Origin: Magnetospirillum sp902729445
GTDB lineage: Bacteria > Pseudomonadota > Alphaproteobacteria > Rhodospirillales > Magnetospirillaceae
NCBI RefSeq assembly: GCF_902729445.1
Contig: NZ_CACVCE010000012.1
Coordinates: forward strand, 202,986 to 266,985
DNA length: 64,000 nucleotides
Direction of reading: 5' to 3'
Shown here: piece by piece, positions 15,830-27,858 of the stretch
How positions within the stretch are numbered: the stretch's first letter is position 1
How the letters are laid out: each line of letters begins with the position of its first letter
Notes under the pieces: generated by a model
What the model was told of the DNA's origin: nothing
The model's input: the letters and a program-made list of their open reading frames with translations, nothing else
Databases searched by the model: none
Program-made: the position numbers and the translations under genes

Positions 15830-17080
15830 CTACAGCCGGTCGCCTTCCGCCTTGACCGTCAGCGTCACATGGTGCGCGCGGGCCTGATCGGCGCGCAAGG
15901 TGGCGACGGTTTGGCCGGTCCCCTCGGCCAGCCGATCGCACACAATCTCGGCGATGCGCCAGCGCACGGCGTCGAAGGCGTTTTGCAGCAATTCGCGGAT
16001 GGCGGCGAAGGGATCGCCGTAAAGCGCGGTGCCGGCCAGGATGGACAGCATCTTGGGGACATCGGGCCGGAACGACCCGTTGATATAGACATAATCGCCC
16101 CGCGGGTGGATATCCTCGATCACCTTGGGCGGCCAGGGCCAGGCATAGCGCTCGGCACCTGCACGGATGTCGGTGACCAGATGTTTCATGTCGGCATGGT
16201 GGTGGGCCTGGCGCAATTCCAGGTCGATCTGCTCGATGGTCTGCATGATGGCGTGATGCAGGCGGGCGCTGTCGGGGGTGGCGGTCAGGCGGATTTCTCC
16301 ATCGGCGCAACTGACCGCGCTGACCAGATCCTTGGCCCAATAGGTCCTGCTGCCGGCCGAGATGGCGCGATGGTCGCGGATCACCGGCGGTACCCGTTCG
16401 GGGCTGATTTCCAGCACGTCGGCGACGCGCAGCAATACCGCCAGATAACGCAAATTGGCGACGCGGCCGCCAGACAGCGGGCAAGGCTTCAGCTCCATTA
16501 CCCGGTCCCAGCCCCAATGGTGGCTCAGGCACAAATCGATCAGGGCGGCGCGAAAGCCGGGCCGGGTTTCATCGTCGGGGATGTTGGCGGTGATCCAGTC
16601 ACTGCTCCAGGCGGTGTGGCGCGAGCGGCAATAATGGGTGACCAGCAGGGCGGCGCGGTCGAAGCGCGAGGCGCCGTCACGCTCGGGCAGCGGCACAACG
16701 GGCTCGCCCTGGGTATCCAGCCAGGCCCTCAAGGGGGCCGCCTCGCCCTCGGGCGGGTGGCCGCCCTCCAGCAGATGTTTGTGCAGGTCGCGCACCACGC
16801 CGTGATTGGGGCTCATGCCGATGTCGTGCAGATAGGCCGACAACAGCAGCAGGGCGCGTTCCTCGGGGTACAGACCGTTCCGGGCCTCGGGCCCCATCAG
16901 GTCCCACATCCGGGCAGCCACCCGGGCGGCATGGCCGGAATCGTGCAGGGTGAAATCGTCGAGCTTGGTGTCGTCGGCCTGTTTCGACGCCAATACCAGG
17001 CATTTCCTGGTCAGGTCCCGCAGATCCTCGTCGGCGTCTGCCTTCAGCCACTGCCATAGATCGAGGTCTTTCCAGCTCAT
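15830..17080 (-). CDS. N-terminal fragment: HD phosphohydrolase domain with start of Hsp90-like ATPase
   Basis: The 416-aa product expected if the TAG terminates. Residues about 30-260 form an HD domain. It has LHDSGHAARVAARM, SAYLHDIGMSPNHG with the metal-binding HD pair, a later SHHWGWDRV and LLRVADVLEISPERVP, where R-x-A-D closes the site. All expected metal ligands appear intact, so this part alone could fold. Residues about 330-416 are only the first half of a GHKL ATPase and would be unstable or inactive. HD domains fused to Hsp90-like ATPases have been linked to conflict (defence) systems by Aravind and colleagues; that link is from memory. Domain order and motifs are directly visible. 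Confidence 0.75.
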   Translation of the reverse strand: MSWKDLDLWQWLKADADEDLRDLTRKCLVLASKQADDTKLDDFTLHDSGHAARVAARMWDLMGPEARNGLYPEERALLLLSAYLHDIGMSPNHGVVRDLHKHLLEGGHPPEGEAAPLRAWLDTQGEPVVPLPERDGASRFDRAALLVTHYCRSRHTAWSSDWITANIPDDETRPGFRAALIDLCLSHHWGWDRVMELKPCPLSGGRVANLRYLAVLLRVADVLEISPERVPPVIRDHRAISAGSRTYWAKDLVSAVSCADGEIRLTATPDSARLHHAIMQTIEQIDLELRQAHHHADMKHLVTDIRAGAERYAWPWPPKVIEDIHPRGDYVYINGSFRPDVPKMLSILAGTALYGDPFAAIRELLQNAFDAVRWRIAEIVCDRLAEGTGQTVATLRADQARAHHVTLTVKAEGDRL

Positions 17081-17145
17081 CCTGCCTCCTTGGTCGCGCA
17101 ACCAAGGGTATGGGATGGCTGAAGGTTAGGCAAGGTCAGGAAATG

Positions 17146-18018
17146 TCAGTCCCCGTCGTACACCACCACGCGGTTGCGGCCGCCGCGCTTGCCGTCGTAG
17201 AGCGCCTTGTCGGCCTGTTCCATGGCGTCCTCGATCGAGGTCTCGGCGGTGATGGCGGCGATGCCGAAGGTGGCGGTGACCGGGATGGGGGCGCCCTTCT
17301 CGTCGGTCAGCTGCAGGGCCTGGATGTTGGCGCGGATGCGTTCCAGCACCTGGGCGCCGACCTCGACACTGGTGCCGGGCAGGCAGATCAGGAATTCCTC
17401 GCCGCCATAGCGGTAGACCACGTCATAGGGGCGCACGGTGTTGCGCAGCACCTGGGCCACCTCGCGCAGGACCTTGTCGCCCTGGGCGTGGCCGAAGGTG
17501 TCGTTGACCCGCTTGAAATGGTCGATGTCGGTCAGGGCCAGAGACAGCGGCTGCTTCTGGCGGATGGCGCGGTCGCGTTCGCCGATCAGATGGGTGCGCA
17601 TCGACTGGCGGTTGCCCAGCCCGGTCAGCGGATCGACGGTGGCCAGCGCGGTCCAGACCTCGCGCTCCAGCGCCTGGGCGGTGGCGCCGAAATCCAGCAC
17701 CGACACCATCAAGGTCTCGTAATCCGAGGTGGTGACGGTCTGGCCGGCCCGCGCGCGCACCGACAATTGCTCGGCCTTGTCGTGCACCGCCTCGTGCTGG
17801 ACGCCCAGGCTGACGAAACCGGGAAAGGCGGCGAACTCGGTCCGCTCGGCCCGGCGCAGCCAAAGGTCGAACGGGCAGACGGCGGCGGCGGCGTCAGGGA
17901 TGGTGGCGCCGGAATCTCGGTGCAGGATCGCCTGATACCAGCGATGCAGCCAATCGAAATGGCCGGCCAGGGCATGCTGGAACGCCGTCAGGTTGCCAAA
18001 AATCTCTTCGGGCTTCAT
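17146..18018 (-). CDS. Zinc-sensing diguanylate cyclase (CZB-GGDEF, DgcZ-like)
   Basis: Cytoplasmic c-di-GMP synthase of 290 aa. The N-terminal CZB domain has the zinc ligands in the DgcZ order, H20, C48 (CPFDLWL), H75 and H79 (QHEAVHDKA). The GGDEF domain has the intact active site RYGGEEFLICL (205-209) and the inhibitory I-site RPYD (R196 to D199). In E. coli DgcZ, zinc binding inhibits the cyclase and so limits biofilm matrix. The same control is inferred here. ATG 18018 lies 28 bases after greA and is probably read with it. The longer start at 18066 would overlap greA and add a low-complexity Ser stretch. Confidence 0.9.
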   Translation of the reverse strand: MKPEEIFGNLTAFQHALAGHFDWLHRWYQAILHRDSGATIPDAAAAVCPFDLWLRRAERTEFAAFPGFVSLGVQHEAVHDKAEQLSVRARAGQTVTTSDYETLMVSVLDFGATAQALEREVWTALATVDPLTGLGNRQSMRTHLIGERDRAIRQKQPLSLALTDIDHFKRVNDTFGHAQGDKVLREVAQVLRNTVRPYDVVYRYGGEEFLICLPGTSVEVGAQVLERIRANIQALQLTDEKGAPIPVTATFGIAAITAETSIEDAMEQADKALYDGKRGGRNRVVVYDGD

Positions 18019-18046
18019 GATCCCCCGCCCCTCGATCGCAGGTGCG

Positions 18047-18520
18047 TCAGACGAACTTGACGTCAATGACCTCGTAGGACTTCGAGCCGCCCGGCGTGGT
18101 CACCTCGACGGTGTCGCCGATATGCTTGCCGATCAAGGCGCGGGCCAGCGGCGAGTGCACGCTCATGCGGCCCGACTTGATGTCGGCCTCGTGCGCGCCG
18201 ACGATGGTGTAGACCACCTCGTCCTCGGCATCCTCGTCCGCCAGGGTGACGGTGGCGCCGAAACGCACCTGATCGCCCGACAATTGGGTGACGTCGATCA
18301 CCTGGGCGCGGCTGATGATGTCTTCCAGTTCGGCGACCCGGCCCTCGATGAAGCTCTGGCGCTCGCGGGCGGCATGGTACTCGGCGTTTTCCGACAGGTC
18401 ACCGTGCTCACGCGCTTCGGCGATGGCCTTGATCACCGCCGGCCGTTCCACCGACTTCAGGGTCCGCAATTCGTCCTCCAGCTGGGTCAGTCCCCCCGGA
18501 GTCATCGGAATTTTTTCCAT
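18047..18520 (-). CDS. greA: Transcription elongation factor GreA
   Basis: Factor of 157 aa that stimulates transcript cleavage by backtracked RNA polymerase. The N-terminal coiled coil carries EAREHGDLSENAEYHAARERQ, whose acidic tip inserts into the secondary channel. The C-terminal FKBP-like domain has VVYTIVGAHEADIKSGRMSVHSPLARALIGK. Start ATG 18520 gives the usual MEKIPMTPGG beginning; the open frame continues upstream into carB but without homology. It follows carB by 19 bases. Confidence 0.96.
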   Translation of the reverse strand: MEKIPMTPGGLTQLEDELRTLKSVERPAVIKAIAEAREHGDLSENAEYHAARERQSFIEGRVAELEDIISRAQVIDVTQLSGDQVRFGATVTLADEDAEDEVVYTIVGAHEADIKSGRMSVHSPLARALIGKHIGDTVEVTTPGGSKSYEVIDVKFV

Positions 18521-18539
18521 ACGTCTCAAAGCCCCCGCG

Positions 18540-21500
18540 TCAGAACGAGCTTTTAAAGTACGATTGCAACGGCGCGACATCAAGCGCCCCGGTGCGAAGG
18601 GCCTCGATCGCCTCGACCGCCGCCCGGGCGCCTGCGACCGTGGTGTAGTGCGGGATGTTGAGCTGCAAAGCGGTGCGGCGGATCGAGAAGGAATCCTTGA
18701 CCGCGATGCTGCCCTCGGTGGTGTTGACCACCAGTTGCACCTGGCCGTTCATCATCGCATCGACGCAATGGGGCCGGCCTTCCAGCACCTTGTTGACGAT
18801 ATCCACCGTCAGGCCGTGGCCGCGCAGATACTTGGCGGTGCCTTCGGTGGCGATCAGGCAGAAATCCATGGCCAGCAGGCGCCGGCCCACTTCGACCATC
18901 GCGGCCTTGTCGCCTTCGCGCACCGAGATGAAGGCGCAGCCCTTGGTCGGCAGCACGCAACCGGCTCCCAGCTGGCTTTTGGCGAAGGCCAGGGCGAAGT
19001 CGCGATCGATGCCCATCACCTCGCCGGTCGACTTCATTTCCGGGCCAAGCAGGATATCGACGCCGGCGAAGCGGGCGAACGGGAACACCGCTTCCTTGAC
19101 GGCGACGTGATCCAGCTTTTCCTTCTTGATGTTGAAGGACGCCAGGGTCTCGCCGGCCATCACCCGGGCGGCGATCTTGGCGATCGGGATGCCGGTGGCC
19201 TTGGCGACGAAGGGCACGGTACGGCTGGCGCGCGGGTTGACTTCCAGGATGTAGATGGTGCCGTCCTGGACCGCGTACTGCACGTTCATCAGGCCGACCA
19301 CGTTCAGGGCGCGGGCCAGTTTGATGGTCTGGGCCTCAAGCTCGGCCTGGGTCTTGGCGTCCAGCGAATAGGGCGGCAGCGAGCAGGCGGAATCGCCCGA
19401 ATGGATGCCGGCTTCCTCGATATGCTGCATGATGCCGGCGACATAGACGTCGGTGCCGTCGGCCAGGGCATCGACATCGACCTCGATGGCGTCCTTCAGG
19501 TAGAAGTCGATCAGCACCGGGTCGTCGCCCGACACCACCACCGCTTCCTTCATATAGCGTTCCAGCGCCTCGTGATCATAGACGATCTGCATGGCGCGGC
19601 CGCCCAGCACGAAACTGGGGCGGATGACGACGGGATAGCCGATGCGCTCGGCCACCGCCTTGGCTTCCTCCAGCGAGCGGGCCGTGCCGTTGGGCGGCTG
19701 CTTCAGGCCCAGCTCCTGCAGCAGCAGCTGGAAGCGCTCGCGGTCCTCGGCCAGGTCGATGCTGTCGGGGCTGGTCCCCAGGATCGGGATGCCGGCCTGC
19801 TCGAGGGCATGGGCCAGCTTCAAGGGCGTCTGGCCGCCGAACTGGACGATGCAGCCTAGCACCCGGCCGCGGGTCTGTTCCTTCCTGACCAGCTCGATCA
19901 CCGTTTCGGCGGTCAGCGGCTCGAAATACAGGCGGTCCGAGGTGTCGTAGTCGGTGGACACCGTTTCCGGGTTGCAATTGACCATGATGGTCTCTTTGCC
20001 GGCGTCATCCAGGGCGTAAGCGGCATGGACGCAGCAATAATCGAACTCGATGCCCTGGCCGATGCGGTTCGGCCCGCCGCCCAGGATGATCACCTTGTCG
20101 CGGTCCGAGACCTCGGATTCGCATTCGGCCGGGTTGATGCCGTCGCCCTCGTAGCAGGAATACATATAGGCGGTGGACGAGGGGAACTCGGCGGCGCAGG
20201 TGTCGATGCGCTTCATCACCGGCTTGACGTTCAGCACCTCGCGGCGGAACGTGGTTTCCACCAGGGTCTTGCCCGACAATTGGGAGAGACGCTGGTCGGA
20301 AAAGCCCATCTTCTTCAGGCGCAGCATGCCGGGCGCGTCGATGGGCAGGCCCTTGGCGCGGACCTCTTCCTCGGCCTCGACCAGGGCCTTGATCTGCTCC
20401 AGGAACCATGGGTCGTAGGAACAGGCCGACTGCACCTCGGCGACGGTCAACCCTAAGCGGAAGGCCTGGGCGATGACCAGCAGGCGGTCGTGGCGCGGCT
20501 GGGCCAGGGCCTTCCTGACCGCGTCCTTGCGGTCGGCGGCCGAGGCGCCGGGGATTTCCACCTCGTTCAAGCCGGTCAGGCCGGTCTCCATCGACCGCAG
20601 GCCCTTTTGCAGGCTTTCCTGGAAGGTGCGGCCGATGCTCATGGCTTCGCCCACCGACTTCATCGAGGTGGTGAGGTTCGGGTCGGCGCCGGGGAACTTT
20701 TCGAAGGTGAAGCGCGGAATCTTGGTGACCACGTAATCGATGGTCGGCTCGAAGCTGGCGGGCGTGACGCCGGTGATGTCGTTGGCCAGTTCGTCCAGGG
20801 TATAGCCGACCGCCAGCTTGGCGGCGACCTTGGCGATGGGGAAGCCGGTGGCCTTCGAGGCCAGCGCCGAGGACCGCGACACGCGGGGATTCATCTCGAT
20901 GACGGTCATGCGGCCGTCCTTCGGGTTGACCGCGAACTGCACGTTCGAGCCGCCGGTATCGACGCCGATCTCGCGCAGCACCGCGATCGAGGCGTTGCGC
21001 ATGATCTGGTATTCCTTGTCGGTCAGCGTGAGCGCCGGCGCGACGGTGATGGAATCGCCGGTATGGACGCCCATCGGATCGACGTTCTCGATGGAACAGA
21101 TGATGATGCAGTTGTCCTTCTTATCGCGGACAACCTCCATCTCGTATTCCTTCCAGCCCAGCACCGATTCCTCGACCAGCACTTCATGGACCGGGCTGGC
21201 GGCCAGGCCGCCCGAGACGATGGTCTCGTATTCCTCGATATTGTAGGCGATGCCGCCGCCGGTGCCGGCCAGGGTGAAGCTGGGGCGGATGATGGCCGGC
21301 AGACCGACGAAATCCAAAGCGTCGCGGGCTTCCTGCAGGGTCTTGACCACCTTCGATTTCGGGCTGTCCAGGCCGATCTTGTCCATGGCGTCGCGGAACA
21401 GCAGCCGGTCCTCGGCCTTGGCGATGACGTCGCGCTTGGCGGCGATCATCTCGACCCCGAACTTCTCCAGCACGCCCTGATCGGCCAAAGCCATGGCGGT

Positions 21501-21791
21501 GTTCAGCGCGGTCTGGCCGCCCATGGTCGGCAGCAGCGCGTCGGGGCGCTCTTTCTCGATGATCTTGGCGACGATGTCCGGGGTGATCGGCTCGATATAG
21601 GTGGCGTCGGCCAGACCGGGGTCGGTCATGATGGTGGCCGGGTTGGAATTGACCAGGATGACCCGGTAGCCCTCTTCCTTCAGCGCCTTGCAGGCCTGCA
21701 CGCCCGAATAGTCGAACTCGCACGCCTGGCCGATGACGATGGGGCCGGCGCCGATGATCAGGATGGACTGGATGTCTGTACGTTTGGGCAT
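18540..21791 (-). CDS. carB: Carbamoyl-phosphate synthase large subunit
   Basis: Large synthetase subunit of 1083 aa that makes carbamoyl phosphate from bicarbonate, ammonia (channelled from CarA) and two ATP, for arginine and pyrimidines. Two homologous ATP-grasp halves are visible. The first begins SILIIGAGPIVIGQACEFDYSG and the second begins at IILGGGPNRIGQGIEFDYC. The C-terminal MGS-like allosteric domain includes FISVREGDKAAMVEVGRRL. Length is normal. The carA stop lies 129 bases upstream, and the gap holds an inverted repeat element. Confidence 0.97.
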   Translation of the reverse strand: MPKRTDIQSILIIGAGPIVIGQACEFDYSGVQACKALKEEGYRVILVNSNPATIMTDPGLADATYIEPITPDIVAKIIEKERPDALLPTMGGQTALNTAMALADQGVLEKFGVEMIAAKRDVIAKAEDRLLFRDAMDKIGLDSPKSKVVKTLQEARDALDFVGLPAIIRPSFTLAGTGGGIAYNIEEYETIVSGGLAASPVHEVLVEESVLGWKEYEMEVVRDKKDNCIIICSIENVDPMGVHTGDSITVAPALTLTDKEYQIMRNASIAVLREIGVDTGGSNVQFAVNPKDGRMTVIEMNPRVSRSSALASKATGFPIAKVAAKLAVGYTLDELANDITGVTPASFEPTIDYVVTKIPRFTFEKFPGADPNLTTSMKSVGEAMSIGRTFQESLQKGLRSMETGLTGLNEVEIPGASAADRKDAVRKALAQPRHDRLLVIAQAFRLGLTVAEVQSACSYDPWFLEQIKALVEAEEEVRAKGLPIDAPGMLRLKKMGFSDQRLSQLSGKTLVETTFRREVLNVKPVMKRIDTCAAEFPSSTAYMYSCYEGDGINPAECESEVSDRDKVIILGGGPNRIGQGIEFDYCCVHAAYALDDAGKETIMVNCNPETVSTDYDTSDRLYFEPLTAETVIELVRKEQTRGRVLGCIVQFGGQTPLKLAHALEQAGIPILGTSPDSIDLAEDRERFQLLLQELGLKQPPNGTARSLEEAKAVAERIGYPVVIRPSFVLGGRAMQIVYDHEALERYMKEAVVVSGDDPVLIDFYLKDAIEVDVDALADGTDVYVAGIMQHIEEAGIHSGDSACSLPPYSLDAKTQAELEAQTIKLARALNVVGLMNVQYAVQDGTIYILEVNPRASRTVPFVAKATGIPIAKIAARVMAGETLASFNIKKEKLDHVAVKEAVFPFARFAGVDILLGPEMKSTGEVMGIDRDFALAFAKSQLGAGCVLPTKGCAFISVREGDKAAMVEVGRRLLAMDFCLIATEGTAKYLRGHGLTVDIVNKVLEGRPHCVDAMMNGQVQLVVNTTEGSIAVKDSFSIRRTALQLNIPHYTTVAGARAAVEAIEALRTGALDVAPLQSYFKSSF

Positions 21792-21818
21792 GGTGGCGGC
21801 TTTCAGGAATTATTTTTC

Positions 21819-21903
21819 AGACACAGATGAACACAGATAGACACAGATAGGTTGGGAACGGGGGATGATCATCATCGGCGTTCATCTGTGTTCATCTGTG
21901 TCT
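21819..21903. repeat. Inverted repeat of ACACAGATGA units between carA and carB
   Basis: AGACACAGATGAACACAGAT (21819-21838) is a perfect 20-base inverted copy of 21884-21903, with 45 bases between. Each arm is built of 10-base units: three ACACAGAT copies in phase at 21821, 21831 and 21841, and two TTCATCTGTG copies at 21881 and 21891. The RNA could form a long hairpin inside the carAB message. The motif resembles a dispersed repeat known from many genomes. Confidence 0.8.
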
Positions 21904-21920
21904 TGAAAAGACATGCGACG

Positions 21921-23099
<1,179 letters not shown>

Positions 23100-23386
23100 G
23101 GCGGTCCTAAAAGCAGGCCCCGGTCAGGGCGGAAATCCAAGGGTGCCTACAGGTCGCACTCGGGCGCAAGGACTCGTGTCGGTATCGACGCGACGTCCTC
23201 CGGCGGGAGCACTGGCGGCCCGGGAAGCGGCAGGCAAATTTCGCGTGGTCTATAGAAAACCGGCCCTTAAGTCAAGACTTCCCTGCCCTGCGTAAAACCG
23301 AATGTTTTCAAGCAATTAAAGGTGTTGCCAGAAAGGCCGATTCAGGCTAGTTTGACCCCTTTCCCGAGTTTCATCCGTGAGGTCCC

Positions 23387-23845
23387 ATGCTGCGCCAGCA
23401 GCTCAACGACGCATTGAAGTCCGCCATGCTGTCCAAGGACGCGCGGACCGTTTCCACCGTGCGGCTGATCCTTGCGGCGCTGAAGGACCGCGACATCGCG
23501 GCGCGTTCGCGCAATGTCATGGATGGCATCACCGAGGACGAGATCTTGTCGATGCTGCAATCGATGATCAAGCAGCGGCGCGAGAGCATCAGCCTTTATG
23601 AACAGGGCGGCCGGCTTGAACTGGCCCAGCAGGAAGCCGACGAGATCACCATCATCGAGCGGTTCCTGCCCCGCCAGCTGTCCGAGGCCGAGACCCTGGA
23701 CGCCGTGCGCGCGGTGATCGCCGAACTCGGTGCCGGCGGCCTGAAGGACATGGGCCGGGTGATGGCCGCCTTGAAGGAACGCTTCGCCGGCAGCATGGAC
23801 TTCACCAAGGCCAGCGCCGCCACCAAGAAGGAATTGGGGGGCTGA
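23387..23845 (+). CDS. yqeY: GatB/YqeY domain protein
   Basis: Helical protein of 152 aa related to the C-terminal tRNA-contacting tail of GatB and to YqeY. Features include ISLYEQGGRLELAQQEADEI, IIERFLPRQLS and the C-terminal GRVMAALKERFAGSMDFTKAS. Its exact role is unsettled; tRNA-dependent amidotransferase relatives suggest tRNA handling. It lies 35 bases ahead of dnaG in the same direction, taking the place rpsU has in the E. coli macromolecular-synthesis operon. Confidence 0.92.
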   Translation: MLRQQLNDALKSAMLSKDARTVSTVRLILAALKDRDIAARSRNVMDGITEDEILSMLQSMIKQRRESISLYEQGGRLELAQQEADEITIIERFLPRQLSEAETLDAVRAVIAELGAGGLKDMGRVMAALKERFAGSMDFTKASAATKKELGG

Positions 23846-23880
23846 ACCCAGCCCCTCGCCGGTTCGGGGGCTGACGGATC

Positions 23881-25755
23881 ATGGCCTTCCCGCCCCAGTT
23901 CCTGGACGAGTTGCGCGCCCGCGTGCCGCTGACCGGCGTGGTCGGCCGCCGGGTCAAGCTGACCCGCAAGGGCCGCGAGCAACAGGGCCTGTGCCCGTTC
24001 CACAACGAAAAGACCCCCAGCTTCACCGTCAACGAGGAGAAGGGTTTTTTTCATTGTTTCGGCTGCGGCGCCCATGGCGACGCCATCGGCTTCGAGATGC
24101 GGGCCAACCACCTGTCCTTCACCGAGGCGGTGGAGAAGCTGGCGGCCGAATGCGGCCTGGAAGTCCCCAAGGCGACGCCGCAGGAACGCCAGCAGGAGGC
24201 GCGGCGCGCCTCGCTGCACGACGTCATGGACGCGGCCTGCAAGTTCTTCGAGAAATCCCTGCGCGGGCCGGCCGGCCGTGACGGCCTGGCCTATTTGCGC
24301 GATCGCGGCCTGTCGGAAGAGACCATTGCCCGCTTCCGCCTGGGCTGGGCGCCTGAGTCGCGCGATGCCTTGAAAAAGGCGTTGATGAGCGAGGCTGCGC
24401 CGGAATCGCTGCTGATCGAAGCCGGGCTGTTGAAGAAGCCCGAGGGCGACGGGGCTTCGTTTGACTTCTTCCGCGGCCGGGTGATGTTTCCGGTCACCGA
24501 CCGCCGCGGCCGCATCGTCGCCTTCGGCGCCCGCACCCTGGGCGACGGCCAGCCGAAATACCTGAACTCCCCCGACACGCCGCTGTTCCACAAGGGCTCG
24601 ACCCTGTACGGCCTGGCCCATGCGCGTGAGTCGGCGCGCGAGAAGCGCATGGTGCTGGCGGCCGAGGGCTATATGGATGTCATCGCCCTGCATCAGGCCG
24701 GCTTCACCTTTGCCGTGGCGCCCTTGGGCACCGCCCTGACCGAGGCCCAGATCGAGGAAATGTGGCGTTTGGCCGACGAGCCGACCCTGTGCTTCGACGG
24801 CGACAATGCCGGTCAGCGGGCCATGGGCCGCGCCGCCGAGCGGGCGGTGCCGATCCTGAAGCCCGGCAAGTCCCTGCGCTTCGCATTGCTGCCCCACCCC
24901 GAGGACCCGGATTCGCTGATCAAGGCCAAGGGGCCGGCCGCCATGCAATCGGTGCTGGACCAGGCGCGCGGCCTGTTCGAGGTTTTGTTCGACCTGACGG
25001 TGGCCGGCCGACCGCTGGATACCCCGGAACGGCGCGCCGCCATCGAGAAGGAATTGAAGGACAAGGCCTTCGCCATCGCCGACGAGACGGTGCGCTGGCA
25101 GTACCTGTCGGCCTTCCGCGACCGCCTGCGCGAGATGCTGCGACCGCAGCGGGCTCAGCCCGGACCGGGCATGGGCCAACGCGCCCAATTCAAGCGCCGG
25201 CCCAACGATCCGCCGCTGCGCGCCCCCGATGGCCGTCTGCCCGGCGCCGGCAAGCCGCGTCCGCCGGCCGGCGACAGCGATCCCTTGTGGTTGAAAAGCT
25301 GCGAGACACAATTGATGGCGCTTTTGCTGCACCAGCCGCCCTTGCTGGAACAGGTGTGCGAAAGCCTGGGCGAGACCGGCTTTTCGGACAACGCCCTTGA
25401 CAACCTTCGACGCGGGATTCTAAAGCACCTGCAGACTGTCCACGACCTTGACTCGGATGCGTTTTGCGACCATTTGAGGGCGGACGGTTTAACCCCGGTG
25501 CTGGACCATCTGCTGGACACCGACGAATACAGGATCGGCCGCCCGGAAACGATCATCGAGGCCAAGCAGCATTGGGATCGTCTTTTCAAGCGCTATGCGT
25601 GGAAGCGGGGCCTGGCGAACGACATCGGCCAGGCCGCCGAGAAACTCGGCCAGGACATGTCGGCCGGCGCGTTTGATCGGTTTGCCGCCCTGAAGCAGGT
25701 GGGCAGCGGCATCGCCGAGGACAAGGACGACGACGACGACCGGCAGGGGTTCTGA
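23881..25755 (+). CDS. dnaG: DNA primase
   Basis: Replication primase of 624 aa. The N-terminal CHC2 zinc ribbon has ligands C38, H41, C59 and C62 (LCPFHNEKTPSF and FFHCFGCGAHGD). The catalytic core includes the Toprim elements AEGYMDVIALHQAG and LCFDGDNAGQRA, which bind Mg2+. The C-terminal helicase-binding domain starts around 460 and includes CETQLMALLLHQP. The protein ends in an acidic DKDDDDDRQGF tail. It is in operon order with yqeY upstream and rpoD downstream. Confidence 0.97.
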   Translation: MAFPPQFLDELRARVPLTGVVGRRVKLTRKGREQQGLCPFHNEKTPSFTVNEEKGFFHCFGCGAHGDAIGFEMRANHLSFTEAVEKLAAECGLEVPKATPQERQQEARRASLHDVMDAACKFFEKSLRGPAGRDGLAYLRDRGLSEETIARFRLGWAPESRDALKKALMSEAAPESLLIEAGLLKKPEGDGASFDFFRGRVMFPVTDRRGRIVAFGARTLGDGQPKYLNSPDTPLFHKGSTLYGLAHARESAREKRMVLAAEGYMDVIALHQAGFTFAVAPLGTALTEAQIEEMWRLADEPTLCFDGDNAGQRAMGRAAERAVPILKPGKSLRFALLPHPEDPDSLIKAKGPAAMQSVLDQARGLFEVLFDLTVAGRPLDTPERRAAIEKELKDKAFAIADETVRWQYLSAFRDRLREMLRPQRAQPGPGMGQRAQFKRRPNDPPLRAPDGRLPGAGKPRPPAGDSDPLWLKSCETQLMALLLHQPPLLEQVCESLGETGFSDNALDNLRRGILKHLQTVHDLDSDAFCDHLRADGLTPVLDHLLDTDEYRIGRPETIIEAKQHWDRLFKRYAWKRGLANDIGQAAEKLGQDMSAGAFDRFAALKQVGSGIAEDKDDDDDRQGF

Positions 25756-25800
25756 CCCGGTCGGGACATAAGCGGACAAAGATCAGGAGCAAGGCAGTTC

Positions 25801-27789
<1,989 letters not shown>

Positions 27790-27807
27790 GGGTGTTCTGA
27801 CCGAACC

Positions 27808-27840
27808 CGGCCGGGCTTGACGCCCGGCCGCTTCGCGTTA
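27808..27840 (+). terminator. Hairpin terminator after rpoD
   Basis: A perfect 9-bp stem, CGGCCGGGC (27808-27816) with GCCCGGCCG (27822-27830), surrounds TTGAC, followed by CTTCGCGTTA. The T-tract is weak, so it may be only partly efficient. Confidence 0.6.
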
Positions 27841-27858
27841 TGGTACCCGTTTCCGGTG

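Larger units (their letters stand above)
14030..17080 (-). pseudogene. HD-domain plus Hsp90-like ATPase gene interrupted by an in-frame TAG
   Basis: One continuous reading frame of 1016 sense codons plus one internal TAG at 15832-15830. Sequence on either side of the stop completes a single domain. Before it lie the ATP-lid helix AIRELLQNAFDAVRW and the strand HHVTLTVKAEGDRL. After it come LVCRDNGIGMS, the Hsp90-type G1 motif, and GQFGIGALSYFMLADRVEF, the Hsp90/MutL (GHKL) G2 loop. The stop reads CTG TAG CTG, so one C-to-T change from CAG (Gln) explains it. Either the gene is recently inactivated, the stop is read through, or the base is a sequencing error. The start at 17080 has AGGAGG 4 bases upstream. 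Confidence 0.8.

Noticed and set aside
15790..15840. Programmed stop-codon readthrough or selenocysteine-like recoding at the TAG
   Set aside because: The stop is TAG, not TGA. It is followed by CTG rather than a known leaky CARYYA-type context, and no stem-loop stands out just downstream. Mutation or base error is simpler.
15179..17059. Plus-strand open frame opposite the HD-Hsp90 gene
   Set aside because: It has no recognisable domain, and the minus strand holds the HD and Hsp90-type motifs.
21821..21848. Three ACACAGAT copies as a short CRISPR-like or iteron array
   Set aside because: Units are 10 bases with no spacers, and the right arm is an inverted copy. A palindromic repeat element explains it better, and no replication genes are near.
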